From an uncultured Victivallales bacterium (GTDB lineage: Bacteria > Verrucomicrobiota > Lentisphaeria > Victivallales > UBA1829), in contig CALXRI010000013.1 of NCBI GenBank assembly GCA_944390795.1, positions 24,642 to 88,641 on the forward strand: a stretch of DNA of 64,000 bases, in the 5' to 3' direction. Made by a program: the position numbers and the translations under genes. Below the pieces are notes generated by a model, which worked only from the letters and a program-made list of their open reading frames with translations, was not told the DNA's origin and searched no databases. Position 1 is the stretch's first letter, and every line of letters starts with the position of its first letter. Below are positions 1 through 7,084 of this stretch, one piece after another.

Positions 1-1
1 G

Positions 2-181
2 GTGCACAGGAACAAAAAACGGGCGATTGCCGACTACACGGTTGCGATGTCGCCGATTCAGCGCGGAGCGCCAGCCTCTGCGTGCGTGAACTGCGGCGCG
101 TGTCTGGCGAAGTGTCCGCAGAAACTCAACATTCCGGAACTTCTGAAACGTGTCCGGAATGATCTGGAATCCGGATTTTAA
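2..181 (+). CDS. Aldo/keto reductase with 4Fe-4S C-terminus (partial, 3' end)
   Basis: Only the last 59 residues are inside the window; the frame is open from the left edge to TAA at 179-181. The visible part carries a bacterial ferredoxin motif, C-x2-C-x2-C-x3-C-P (CVNCGACLAKCP), followed by NIPELL. This matches the C-termini of the two complete aldo/keto reductases downstream (CVSCGACLKKCP then IQIPEML in the 1743 gene). It is therefore inferred to be a third member of the same family, a reductase domain fused to a small iron-sulfur domain. The catalytic domain and any Tat signal lie outside the window and cannot be judged. Confidence 0.75.
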   Translation: MHRNKKRAIADYTVAMSPIQRGAPASACVNCGACLAKCPQKLNIPELLKRVRNDLESGF

Positions 182-243
182 AATCGGAGGCGGATCGTCT
201 TGCTCCCGGAGGAAAAAGACAGTAAGAAAATCTGGAATCCGAT

Positions 244-273
244 TTGACTTGTAGCGGCTGTGACGTTTATTAT
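244..273 (+). promoter_or_regulatory. Sigma70-type promoter for the redox cluster
   Basis: TTGACT at 244-249 and TATTAT at 268-273 are separated by 18 bases, about 50 bases before the start codon of the membrane iron-sulfur gene at 321. An AT-rich stretch covers the -10. No operator-like repeat was noticed. Confidence 0.5.
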
Positions 274-320
274 ATATGAGAAAGTGGTATTAAGAGGACT
301 GCTGCAAAGGAAATCAGAAA

Positions 321-1019
321 ATGAAAATCAACGGAAAAACTGCGGAATTCATCCGGATCGGCGCAGCCGCCCTGGTGTTCCTCGCCATGGGCCTGGCCTT
401 TTCCGGGTTCAGCTTCTGTGCTGCAATATGGCTGCCAAAACTGCAGTTCGCGCCCGCTCTCCTGGCATCTGCTGCGGCCTTTTCCGCCGGGGCGCTCTTT
501 GCCGTTTCGGTGACTGCGCTTCTGACCTTCTGCTTCGGGCGCTTTTACTGTGCGTTTTTCTGTCCGCTCGGCATTCTGCAGGATGTGATTGCTTATCTGT
601 CGCGGCGCGAAGGGAAAGGTTTGCCGAACTGTCGCAGAATCCGCTACGGGATTGCCGGCGTTGCTGTCGGAATGGTTCTGGCGGGCTGGAGTCTGCCGTT
701 CCTGCTTCTGGACCCGTATTCCAATTTCGGACGGATTGCAGGAAGTTTCACGATCGGCGGACTTCTCCCGCTGCTGGTGATTGCGTTTCTGGCTGTCTGG
801 AAAAAACGGATCTACTGCACTGCAATTTGTCCGGTCGGAACGGTGCTGGGACTGCTTGCCAGGCACGGGCTCTTCCAGTTGCATCTGACGGAACAGTGTG
901 TCAAGTGCGGCCAGTGTGTCAAGGTGTGTCCATCCGGATGCATCGACCCGGCGGCGGGAACGATTGACAACGAGCGCTGCGTGCGCTGTCTGAGCTGTCT
1001 TGCCGTCTTCATGCCGTGA
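321..1019 (+). CDS. NapH-like membrane 4Fe-4S protein
   Basis: A 232-residue polytopic membrane protein with about four hydrophobic segments (near 12-32, 45-70, 110-130, 145-160). It has two C-x3-C-P motifs (C77/C81 and C166/C170) and a C-terminal ferredoxin domain, which is the layout of the NapH/MauN/NosR-like family. Known members pass electrons from menaquinol to a periplasmic ferredoxin partner. The first ferredoxin motif is complete (C193, C196, C199, C203). The second (C220, C223, C226) ends in AVFMP where a fourth cysteine followed by proline is expected, so one cluster may be incomplete. AAAGGAA lies about 8 bases before the ATG. Its stop overlaps the GTG start of the next gene, so the two are translationally coupled. 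Quinol oxidation for the adjacent reductases is inferred from this arrangement. Confidence 0.8.
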   Translation: MKINGKTAEFIRIGAAALVFLAMGLAFSGFSFCAAIWLPKLQFAPALLASAAAFSAGALFAVSVTALLTFCFGRFYCAFFCPLGILQDVIAYLSRREGKGLPNCRRIRYGIAGVAVGMVLAGWSLPFLLLDPYSNFGRIAGSFTIGGLLPLLVIAFLAVWKKRIYCTAICPVGTVLGLLARHGLFQLHLTEQCVKCGQCVKVCPSGCIDPAAGTIDNERCVRCLSCLAVFMP

Positions 1020-1645
1020 AGTACGGGCGTCCCGGGAAAAAGGTGCGGACGCTTGACAAGGGACGCCGGGCGTTTCTGGTGAACGGGGGCATTTTGATTG
1101 CCGGAGCCGCCGCCGGAGCTGCGCTGGCCAGAGTCGGCATGGGAAAACTTGCCGGCTATGCAAAACGCTTTTCCATTCTTCCGCCGGGAGCGGGCAATGC
1201 GGAACGGTTCGCTTCAAAATGCACGGCCTGTCAGCTCTGCACGGTGAACTGCCCGGCGAAGATCATTGTGCCGGCTCCGGGAGGAGACGGTCCGGTTTCG
1301 CTCGACTTGAATCGAGGAGCCTGTTTATACGACTGCAACCGCTGTTCGCAGGTCTGTCCGACCGGCGCGCTTCGTCCGCTGGCGCTTCAAGTCAAGCAGA
1401 AAACGAAAATTGCGGAAGCAAAGTTCAATCCGCGTGTCTGCATTGTGTTCCAGGAGGGGGAGAAATGCGGCAAGTGTGCACATGTCTGCCCGACCGGAGC
1501 GGTGACACTCCGCTCGAGCGGAGCGCCGCGACCTGTCAATACCGCGCTCTGCATCGGCTGCGGAGCCTGTCAACAGGTCTGCCCCGCGCCGGGGAAAGCG
1601 ATGACTGTTCATGAAATCGAGCGGCAGATCCTGCTGAAAAAATAA
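1016..1645 (+). CDS. NapG-like Tat-exported poly-4Fe-4S ferredoxin
   Basis: 209 residues starting at a GTG that overlaps the preceding TGA. Near the N-terminus GRRAFLV is followed by a hydrophobic stretch rich in Gly and Ala, a twin-arginine signal. Four cysteine groups follow: CTACQLCTVNCP, CLYDCNRCSQVCP, CGKCAHVCP (with an upstream Cys) and CIGCGACQQVCP, so four 4Fe-4S clusters are likely. This is the NapG/MauM type, the usual partner of the NapH-like protein encoded just upstream. The expected role is to carry electrons from the membrane protein to a periplasmic acceptor. The best local candidates for that acceptor are the Tat-signal aldo/keto reductases downstream. No nitrate reductase gene is present in the window. 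Confidence 0.8.
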   Translation: MKYGRPGKKVRTLDKGRRAFLVNGGILIAGAAAGAALARVGMGKLAGYAKRFSILPPGAGNAERFASKCTACQLCTVNCPAKIIVPAPGGDGPVSLDLNRGACLYDCNRCSQVCPTGALRPLALQVKQKTKIAEAKFNPRVCIVFQEGEKCGKCAHVCPTGAVTLRSSGAPRPVNTALCIGCGACQQVCPAPGKAMTVHEIERQILLKK

Positions 1646-1742
1646 ATGGTTCCGTTCCGTGGTTCCGGCCTGTTTTCTATTGAAGAGCCCGGAGCGTTTC
1701 GGTCATTCGAAGTCGAATGAAAACAACAGAAAGGATGACAGA

Positions 1743-3038
1743 ATGAACAGAAGAGAATTTCTGAAAAGCGCACTGACCGTTGCAGCACTTGCTCCCGTCA
1801 CGCGCATTGTTGCAAAGGAGGGGCCCGACGGGAACAAATCTTCGGAGGGGAAAGGCCGGCAGATCACCCGTCGCCGTTACAAGCATACCGCGCTTACCGT
1901 TCCGCTGCTCGGATTCGGAATGATGCGTCTGCCGCGCATCTCGCCGGACAAGCCGGATATCGACTATGCCACGGCGGAAAAGCAGATCGCCCGGGCAATG
2001 GAGGTCGGTCTCAATTATTTCGACACCGCTTATTTCTATCACGACGGACTCAGCGAAAAATGTGCCGGAGACCTGTTGAGCCGGTATCCCCGCGACCGTT
2101 ATTACCTTGCCAGCAAAATGCCTGTGCGCGCCTTGAAAAAGGAAGGGGACGTCGAACGTATCTGGCGGGAACAGCTTGCACGCTGCAAAACTGATTATTT
2201 CGATTTCTACCTGGTTCATAATCTGAACCGGGATCGCTGGACGGACACCAGACGATTCCATGTCTACGAGTTTCTGAAACAGAAGCAGAAAGAAGGAAAA
2301 ATCCGCAAACTGGGATTCTCATTTCATGACGAGCCGGAAATTCTGAAGGAGATTGCCGAAGCGCACACATGGGATTTCGGACAGATTCAGCTCAATTACC
2401 TGGACTGGACCCTCTACCGTTCCCGGGAACAGTATGAGATCCTAACAAAGCTCGGCATTCCGGTCATTGTGATGGAACCTCTCCGTGGCGGCGCGCTTGC
2501 AGCGCTGAATCCGGAAGCGACGGCGATTCTGAAAAAAGCCAATCCCGATGTGAGCGCCGCTTCCTGGGCATTGCGTTATGCGGCAAGTCTTCCGAATGTT
2601 CTTTGCGTCCTTTCCGGCATGACGCTGACCGAGCACCTCGAAGACAACATCGGCACTTTTACCGATTTCAAAGCGCTGAATGATGCGGAACGGAAAACGA
2701 TCGAGGCGGCGCTTGCAGCCTACCGGAAATCCGGAGCAGTTCCCTGCACGGAATGCCGTTACTGCACACCATGCCCGGTCGGAGTGAACATTCCCCGGGT
2801 GTTTGGGCTCTACAATCAGGCGAAGACAACGGGAAATACCGGACATTTCCGTCTGGTGTACGACAAAATGTCATCGGATGAAAAGGCCTCCGCCTGCGTC
2901 AGCTGTGGAGCTTGCCTGAAAAAATGTCCGCAGCACATCCAGATTCCTGAAATGCTGAAAAAAATCACTTCGGAAATGGAAGGCCCTCTGAAGAAGAGTG
3001 CCATGTTCTGGTCGCCGGATCACGAATTTTATGTATGA
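1743..3038 (+). CDS. Tat-signal aldo/keto reductase with ferredoxin-like C-terminus
   Basis: 431 residues. The ATG at 1743 is chosen over an upstream in-frame start because it follows AAAGGA and begins with a twin-arginine signal (RREFLK, then an Ala-rich segment). The aldo/keto reductase domain spans about 45-330. All four catalytic residues can be placed: D94 and Y99 in FDTAYFY, K125 in LASK, H159 in LVHN. The C-terminus has two cysteine groups, CTECRYCTPCP and CVSCGACLKKCP, as in the iron-sulfur-fused branch of the family (COG1453 type). The natural substrate is unknown. Export by Tat and electron supply by the NapGH-like pair upstream are inferences from the signal and the gene order. Confidence 0.85.
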   Translation: MNRREFLKSALTVAALAPVTRIVAKEGPDGNKSSEGKGRQITRRRYKHTALTVPLLGFGMMRLPRISPDKPDIDYATAEKQIARAMEVGLNYFDTAYFYHDGLSEKCAGDLLSRYPRDRYYLASKMPVRALKKEGDVERIWREQLARCKTDYFDFYLVHNLNRDRWTDTRRFHVYEFLKQKQKEGKIRKLGFSFHDEPEILKEIAEAHTWDFGQIQLNYLDWTLYRSREQYEILTKLGIPVIVMEPLRGGALAALNPEATAILKKANPDVSAASWALRYAASLPNVLCVLSGMTLTEHLEDNIGTFTDFKALNDAERKTIEAALAAYRKSGAVPCTECRYCTPCPVGVNIPRVFGLYNQAKTTGNTGHFRLVYDKMSSDEKASACVSCGACLKKCPQHIQIPEMLKKITSEMEGPLKKSAMFWSPDHEFYV

Positions 3039-3056
3039 GCAGGAGAAAGGAGTCTT

Positions 3057-4268
3057 ATGGATCGGCGTGACTTTCTGAAAACGACTCTGACGCTGGCGGC
3101 GCTTGCGCCGCTTTCCCGCCTTTCGGCACAGACAAAAGAGGACATCGACAAGAAGTCCCAAGGTATGATTTACCGGAAGCTGGGACGATCCAGCCTCTCG
3201 GTCAGTGTGATCGCTCTAGGAATTGAGGGATTCAAAAGCAGATCGTTTGAAGAAACAAAAACTCTCGTGACGTATGCGCTGGGAAACGGTATCAACTTCC
3301 TGGATCTCTGCATTGCCGACCCCCAAATGCTTTCCGATATCGCCCGGGCGATGGGTGAAAAACGAAAACAATGTGTTATTCAGGGTCATCTCGGTTCCAT
3401 CTGGAGAAATGGTCAATATCTTCGCAGCCGGAATCTGAAAGCCTGCAGAGAGGCGTATGAAAATATGCTGAAAACATTCGGCGGACATATTGAGATCGGC
3501 ATGATTCACTATGTGGACGCGGAAGATGATCTGGATCGGATTCGCCGGAATGGACTGCTGGCTTACGCTAGAGACCTGAAAGCCGCCGGACGAATTGATG
3601 CGATTGGTCTGTCCAGCCACAGCCCGGCCATTGCCCGCCGTGCGGTGGAGGAAAATCTGGTGGATGTCCTGATGTTTTCCATCAATCCCGGATACGATTT
3701 GCGTCCCTCCGGAAGACGGATCGAATACGATGAGGAGCGCCAGAAACTTTATGAACTCTGCGCCCGCAAAAACATTGGCGTGGACGTGATGAAAGCCTAT
3801 GGCGGAGGCGATCTGCTGAATGCGCGTCTCTCTCCGTTCGGCAAGGCGTTTACGCCGGTGCAGGCGCTGCACTATGCGCTGACCCGTCCGGCAGTTGCGG
3901 CCGTAATGGTCGGATGCCGGAATGTCGCGGATATTCAGGCGGCGCTTGCATGGTGTTCCGCTTCCGCCGCGGAACGGGATTACACCCGTGTACTCGACGG
4001 GCTTGACGCGAAATCATGGCAGGGGCACTGTCTTTACTGCGGCCATTGCGCGCCCTGTCCGAAAGAGATCGATATTGCCAGCGTCAACAAATATTTGAAT
4101 CTGGCGCTTGCCCAGGGTGAAGTCCCTCCGACGGTGCGCGACCACTATCGTCTCCTGAAGCATCATGCCTCGGAATGCATTCAGTGCGGCGCATGCGAAA
4201 AACGGTGTCCGTTTTCCGTTCCGGTCCGGACAAAAATGAAACAGGCGGCCGGATTATTCGGAATTTGA
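3057..4268 (+). CDS. Degenerate Tat-signal aldo/keto reductase with ferredoxin-like C-terminus
   Basis: 403 residues, starting 18 bases after the previous stop. It has a near-identical Tat signal (RRDFLK-TTLTLAALAP) and the same C-terminal cysteine groups (CLYCGHCAPCP and CIQCGACEKRCP). Aligned to its neighbour, D83 and H151 are kept. The tyrosine position (D+5) is D88 and the lysine position is H111, in IQGHLGS where the neighbour has LASK. Loss of both should abolish classical aldo/keto reductase chemistry. The frame is intact and the signal and clusters are conserved, so it does not look like decay. It may be an electron-transfer or binding subunit that works with its active paralogue. Confidence 0.8.
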   Translation: MDRRDFLKTTLTLAALAPLSRLSAQTKEDIDKKSQGMIYRKLGRSSLSVSVIALGIEGFKSRSFEETKTLVTYALGNGINFLDLCIADPQMLSDIARAMGEKRKQCVIQGHLGSIWRNGQYLRSRNLKACREAYENMLKTFGGHIEIGMIHYVDAEDDLDRIRRNGLLAYARDLKAAGRIDAIGLSSHSPAIARRAVEENLVDVLMFSINPGYDLRPSGRRIEYDEERQKLYELCARKNIGVDVMKAYGGGDLLNARLSPFGKAFTPVQALHYALTRPAVAAVMVGCRNVADIQAALAWCSASAAERDYTRVLDGLDAKSWQGHCLYCGHCAPCPKEIDIASVNKYLNLALAQGEVPPTVRDHYRLLKHHASECIQCGACEKRCPFSVPVRTKMKQAAGLFGI

Positions 4269-4292
4269 CAAAAAAAGAAGATGTGGTAAAGT
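4265..4292 (+). promoter_or_regulatory. Promoter of nikR
   Basis: A perfect TTGACA at 4265-4270 overlaps the stop of the reductase gene. TAAAGT at 4287-4292 follows after 16 bases. The nikR start codon is about 43 bases further on. GTAAA at 4286-4290 and TTTAC at 4310-4314 form a weak inverted pair that could be an autoregulatory site. Confidence 0.45.
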
Positions 4293-4334
4293 AGGAAACT
4301 CGCAGATCGTTTACAATACACAGGAACAGGAAGA

Positions 4335-4751
4335 ATGACAAAACTGGTTCGCATCAGCCTCTCTCTGGAGGAATCTCTGCTGGAACAGCTCGCATCCATG
4401 CAGAAGAAGGACGGTTATGAAAACCGTTCGGAATACATCCGGGATCTGATCCGCGGCCAGATCGCCCGCCGGGAGTGGATTTCCGGCGAGGAAGTCATCG
4501 GTACGCTTTCGCTGATCTACAACCACCATCAGCGGGGACTCTCCGAAAAACTGATTGACCTGCAGCATCATTCTTCCGTTCATGTTCTTGCTTCGACGCA
4601 TGTTCATCTGAGCCACGAAATCTGTGCGGAGATGATTATGATCCGGGGGCGTGGATGCGAAATCGAAAAGCTCGCCGCGTCCCTGAAACGTCTCAAGGGA
4701 GTTCTGAAGGCCGAGTTGACGGCCGGAAGCATGGGAAACGCGCTTCGCTAA
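4335..4751 (+). CDS. nikR: Nickel-responsive transcriptional regulator NikR
   Basis: 138 residues, full length for the family. The N-terminal ribbon-helix-helix (about 1-45, RISLSLEESLLEQL then RSEYIRDLI) binds DNA. The C-terminal ACT-like domain binds nickel. All four high-affinity nickel ligands are present with the E. coli spacing: H78, H89, H91 and C97 (in LQHH and THVHLSHEIC), matching H76, H87, H89 and C95. Nickel-loaded NikR normally represses nickel uptake. The operon starting about 110 bases downstream carries a suitable inverted repeat and an ABC importer, its likely target. Confidence 0.92.
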   Translation: MTKLVRISLSLEESLLEQLASMQKKDGYENRSEYIRDLIRGQIARREWISGEEVIGTLSLIYNHHQRGLSEKLIDLQHHSSVHVLASTHVHLSHEICAEMIMIRGRGCEIEKLAASLKRLKGVLKAELTAGSMGNALR

Positions 4752-4798
4752 AACGGAAGATCCCACTGCAGGAAACAGAAGGGAAAAGAATTTTCAAG

Positions 4799-4823
4799 TA
4801 TTACGAAAATTAAAAACGTAATA
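4799..4823 (+). promoter_or_regulatory. Predicted NikR operator
   Basis: A perfect 7-base inverted repeat, TATTACG at 4799-4805 and CGTAATA at 4817-4823, separated by 11 AT-rich bases. The layout equals the published Helicobacter pylori NikR site pattern (7-base half-sites, 11-base spacer). It lies in the AT-rich gap between nikR and the ABC operon, 38 bases before the first start codon, where it would overlap the promoter; TAATAT at 4819-4824 is a possible -10. Assignment to NikR is inferred from position and geometry. Confidence 0.55.
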
Positions 4824-4861
4824 TTGATAACGGATGAAACCTGAAAAATAAAGACATTCAG

Positions 4862-5554
4862 ATGAAATTTCAAAGAAGATGTTTTTCTCTTGTGGAACTC
4901 CTGGTTGTGATTTCGGTCATCGGTATCTTGTCCGGATTGCTGCTGCCCGCATTGAATGCGGCGCGAACCAGGGCACACTCCATCAGCTGCATGGGGAATG
5001 CAAAGCAGATCGGTCAGGCGTATTTCAGTTATGTTTCCGACTGGGGCATGACGCCGCCGGTCAGCAAATCAGGCGTCCGCTGGATCGACTGTCTGGAACC
5101 TTATCTTGCGGAAAAAAGTGAACGCAGTTCAGGCAATGTGTTCGTCTGCCACGCCGACCGGAGACCGGAAGACAAAAAGGTCGTTTACGGCACCAGCGAT
5201 GTCAACAAGCTCAGTTACGGCATCAACCAGTGCTACCCGTCGAACAGGGACAGTGCAACCCCCATTCTCTGGAATGGAATCGGGGCGAACCAGATCCGGA
5301 ATCCTTCCGGATTCATCACGATTGCGGACGCGGGAAGCTACTATATCGGCACCACGGTCGCCGCGCCGTTCTTCGGCACGTTGAATGGAGAACCCTATGT
5401 GGACGGCGGATATTGCAAATATCTGTCATTCCGCCATGGCGGGAGAACGCGGGATTTCAACGCGGGGTTTGCCGACGGACACGCCGCCACCATGAAATTC
5501 GATACGACACCGGACCGTTACTGGGATTACAGGAGTGTCGGATATGGTTTTTAA
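4862..5554 (+). CDS. Pseudopilin (prepilin-type N-terminus, H-X-DG type) in the metal-uptake operon
   Basis: 230 residues. After a seven-residue leader (MKFQRRC) comes FSLVELLVVISVIGILSGLL, the N-methylation/transmembrane helix of type IV pilin-like proteins, with Glu at +5. The residue before the cleavage point is Cys, not the usual Gly. The C-terminal part has RHGG followed by AGFADGHA, a variant of the H-X9-DG motif common in Planctomycetes and Lentisphaerae. The ribosome site is weak. Its 3' end overlaps the binding-protein gene by 11 bases, so it belongs to the ABC operon. A pseudopilin in a metal-uptake operon is unusual; it may capture the substrate at the surface or help it cross the outer membrane. 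Confidence 0.85.
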   Translation: MKFQRRCFSLVELLVVISVIGILSGLLLPALNAARTRAHSISCMGNAKQIGQAYFSYVSDWGMTPPVSKSGVRWIDCLEPYLAEKSERSSGNVFVCHADRRPEDKKVVYGTSDVNKLSYGINQCYPSNRDSATPILWNGIGANQIRNPSGFITIADAGSYYIGTTVAAPFFGTLNGEPYVDGGYCKYLSFRHGGRTRDFNAGFADGHAATMKFDTTPDRYWDYRSVGYGF

Positions 5555-6335
5555 ACCTGTTTTTCTTATTCTGGCGCTTTGTCTGCTTGCGGGTTGCGCA
5601 CCGGAACGGAAAGCAAAAACGCCGCAGCGGATTCTCTCGCTCTCGACGGCGGCGACGCATATTCTGACGGAACTCGAAACTCCGCCATGTGCCATCGATG
5701 AATACGGACGGATCGCGGCAGGTTCGCCGCCTCCGGCTGTGATCGGCAAGGGGACCGCCGTTTCGCGCGAGAAGATCGCCGAACTCGGAGTCGACGGAGT
5801 GATTCTCTGGTATTATCAGGAGGAAGCGGCGGAACGTTTCCGGAACGAGGGGCTTCCGGTTACGGTTATCTCCGCCGTGCGCCTCGCGGAATATCCTGAG
5901 CTGATTCTGCGCCTCGGCGAAGTGACGGGAAAGACGGAACGGGCACAGGAACTCGCCGAAGCCTTCCGCGGTCGGCTCGAACGAATTTCCGTCCCGGCGA
6001 AAGTTCCGGCGCGGCGGGTCTGTTTTGAATTGTACAGCCCCGGAAAAATCGCCGGAGACGCATCGTATCTCGGCGATCTTGTCCGGGTGGCGGGCGGAAA
6101 AAGCATCGTGTCGAAAACAGGTTTGATTTCGGCGGAAGCCGTGGTCGAGGCCGCGCCCGACGTGATCTTCTACATCGAAGGCTTCGGAAGCGCTGCGGAA
6201 ATTGCCGCGCGAAGCGCTTACTCAGGAACGCCTGCCGTTCGCAACGGCCGAATCCATGCCGTTCCCCGCCGCCTGACCGTCGAGGGGATCGCTCCGCTGG
6301 AGGCAATCGAATTCATCAGACAATATATGAGGTGA
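5544..6335 (+). CDS. ABC transporter binding lipoprotein, cobalamin/siderophore (BtuF/CeuE-like) family
   Basis: 263 residues. The ATG at 5544 is preferred to a GTG at 5535 because AGGAG lies 8 bases before it and the lipoprotein signal then starts correctly (MVFKPVFLILALCLLAGC, lipobox LLAGC). The mature part starts with QRILSLSTAATHILTEL and contains VSREKIAELGVDGVI, typical of the family with two lobes joined by a long helix (Peripla_BP_2). Such proteins bind cobalamin, haem, ferric siderophores or, in some Helicobacter, nickel-histidine complexes. With NikR next door, a chelated nickel (or cobalt) ligand is the favoured guess; the sequence alone does not fix it. Confidence 0.85.
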   Translation: MVFKPVFLILALCLLAGCAPERKAKTPQRILSLSTAATHILTELETPPCAIDEYGRIAAGSPPPAVIGKGTAVSREKIAELGVDGVILWYYQEEAAERFRNEGLPVTVISAVRLAEYPELILRLGEVTGKTERAQELAEAFRGRLERISVPAKVPARRVCFELYSPGKIAGDASYLGDLVRVAGGKSIVSKTGLISAEAVVEAAPDVIFYIEGFGSAAEIAARSAYSGTPAVRNGRIHAVPRRLTVEGIAPLEAIEFIRQYMR

Positions 6336-6339
6336 CAAT

Positions 6340-7080
6340 ATGGCATTTTACCGGATCACATGGAATGAGAAGTATGATTTTGCAACCCTTCACAACTGGG
6401 GATGCACCTTCCGCTGCCCCTTTTGCAGCTACAAACTGCGGAGCGGGGAAAACGGCCGTCCCGGATTCGCCGAACCGAAGCCGGAACACTTTCTTTCCGT
6501 CGATGAAATGAAGGAGGCGCTGCGCAGAGTCTCTCCCGGAAAAGTCTATTTCATGGGGGGAGAGCCGACCGTGGCGAAAGAGCTTGAGGAGATGATCTCC
6601 TTTGCAAAGCATGAACTCGGAGCGGAGACCCGGCTCGGCCATACCAACGGCAGCCGTCTGCCGCTTCCCGGTCTGGACGGAGCCAACGTCGGACTCAAGG
6701 CGTGGAGCGAAGAGCTTCATCTTGAGATTACCGGGAAACCGAAGTCGCTGATCTATGACAACTTCCGCGCCGCGTTCGACTCCGGCATGAAGATGGCGGC
6801 CAATCTGGTGTTCATCCCGGGGCTGGTCGGTCTCGACGAAATGGAAGGCGTGGTAAGTTTCCTCGCCGGACTCGACCGGAATATTCCCTTTCACATCGAC
6901 GGTTATATTCCGATCCCCGGCCTGCCGTGGAAACGGCCGACCGACGAAGAGATGAAGGCCGCCGAAAAACTGGCGGAAAGTTATCTTGCGCATGTGAAAA
7001 GCTCCCATTTGACGACGGAAGAGGCGCTCAACCTCTCCGCGCGGGATGACCGGTTCAAAGTGAAAACCATTGCGGGATAA
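6340..7080 (+). CDS. Radical SAM protein embedded in the metal ABC operon
   Basis: 246 residues, 4 bases after the binding-protein gene and 4 bases before the permease start. The 4Fe-4S/S-adenosylmethionine motif is C22-x3-C26-x2-C29 (GCTFRCPFC) and the SAM-binding GGEP lies at 73-76. The barrel is short and there is no SPASM or other C-terminal cluster domain, resembling activase-like radical SAM enzymes (PFL-activating-enzyme type). Position inside the transporter operon suggests work on the imported ligand, for example release or processing of a metal chelate, or synthesis of one. No characterised family was recognised with certainty. Confidence 0.8.
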   Translation: MAFYRITWNEKYDFATLHNWGCTFRCPFCSYKLRSGENGRPGFAEPKPEHFLSVDEMKEALRRVSPGKVYFMGGEPTVAKELEEMISFAKHELGAETRLGHTNGSRLPLPGLDGANVGLKAWSEELHLEITGKPKSLIYDNFRAAFDSGMKMAANLVFIPGLVGLDEMEGVVSFLAGLDRNIPFHIDGYIPIPGLPWKRPTDEEMKAAEKLAESYLAHVKSSHLTTEEALNLSARDDRFKVKTIAG

Positions 7081-7084
7081 TGAG

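Noticed and set aside
980..1019. Frameshift at the end of the NapH-like gene
   Set aside because: The missing fourth cysteine is odd, but the stop overlaps the next start in the usual coupled way and no alternative frame restores a C-P ending followed by more protein.
4752..4861. Cobalamin riboswitch before the ABC operon
   Set aside because: The gap is only 110 bases, AT-rich and lacks a B12-box-like sequence. The inverted repeat fits NikR better.
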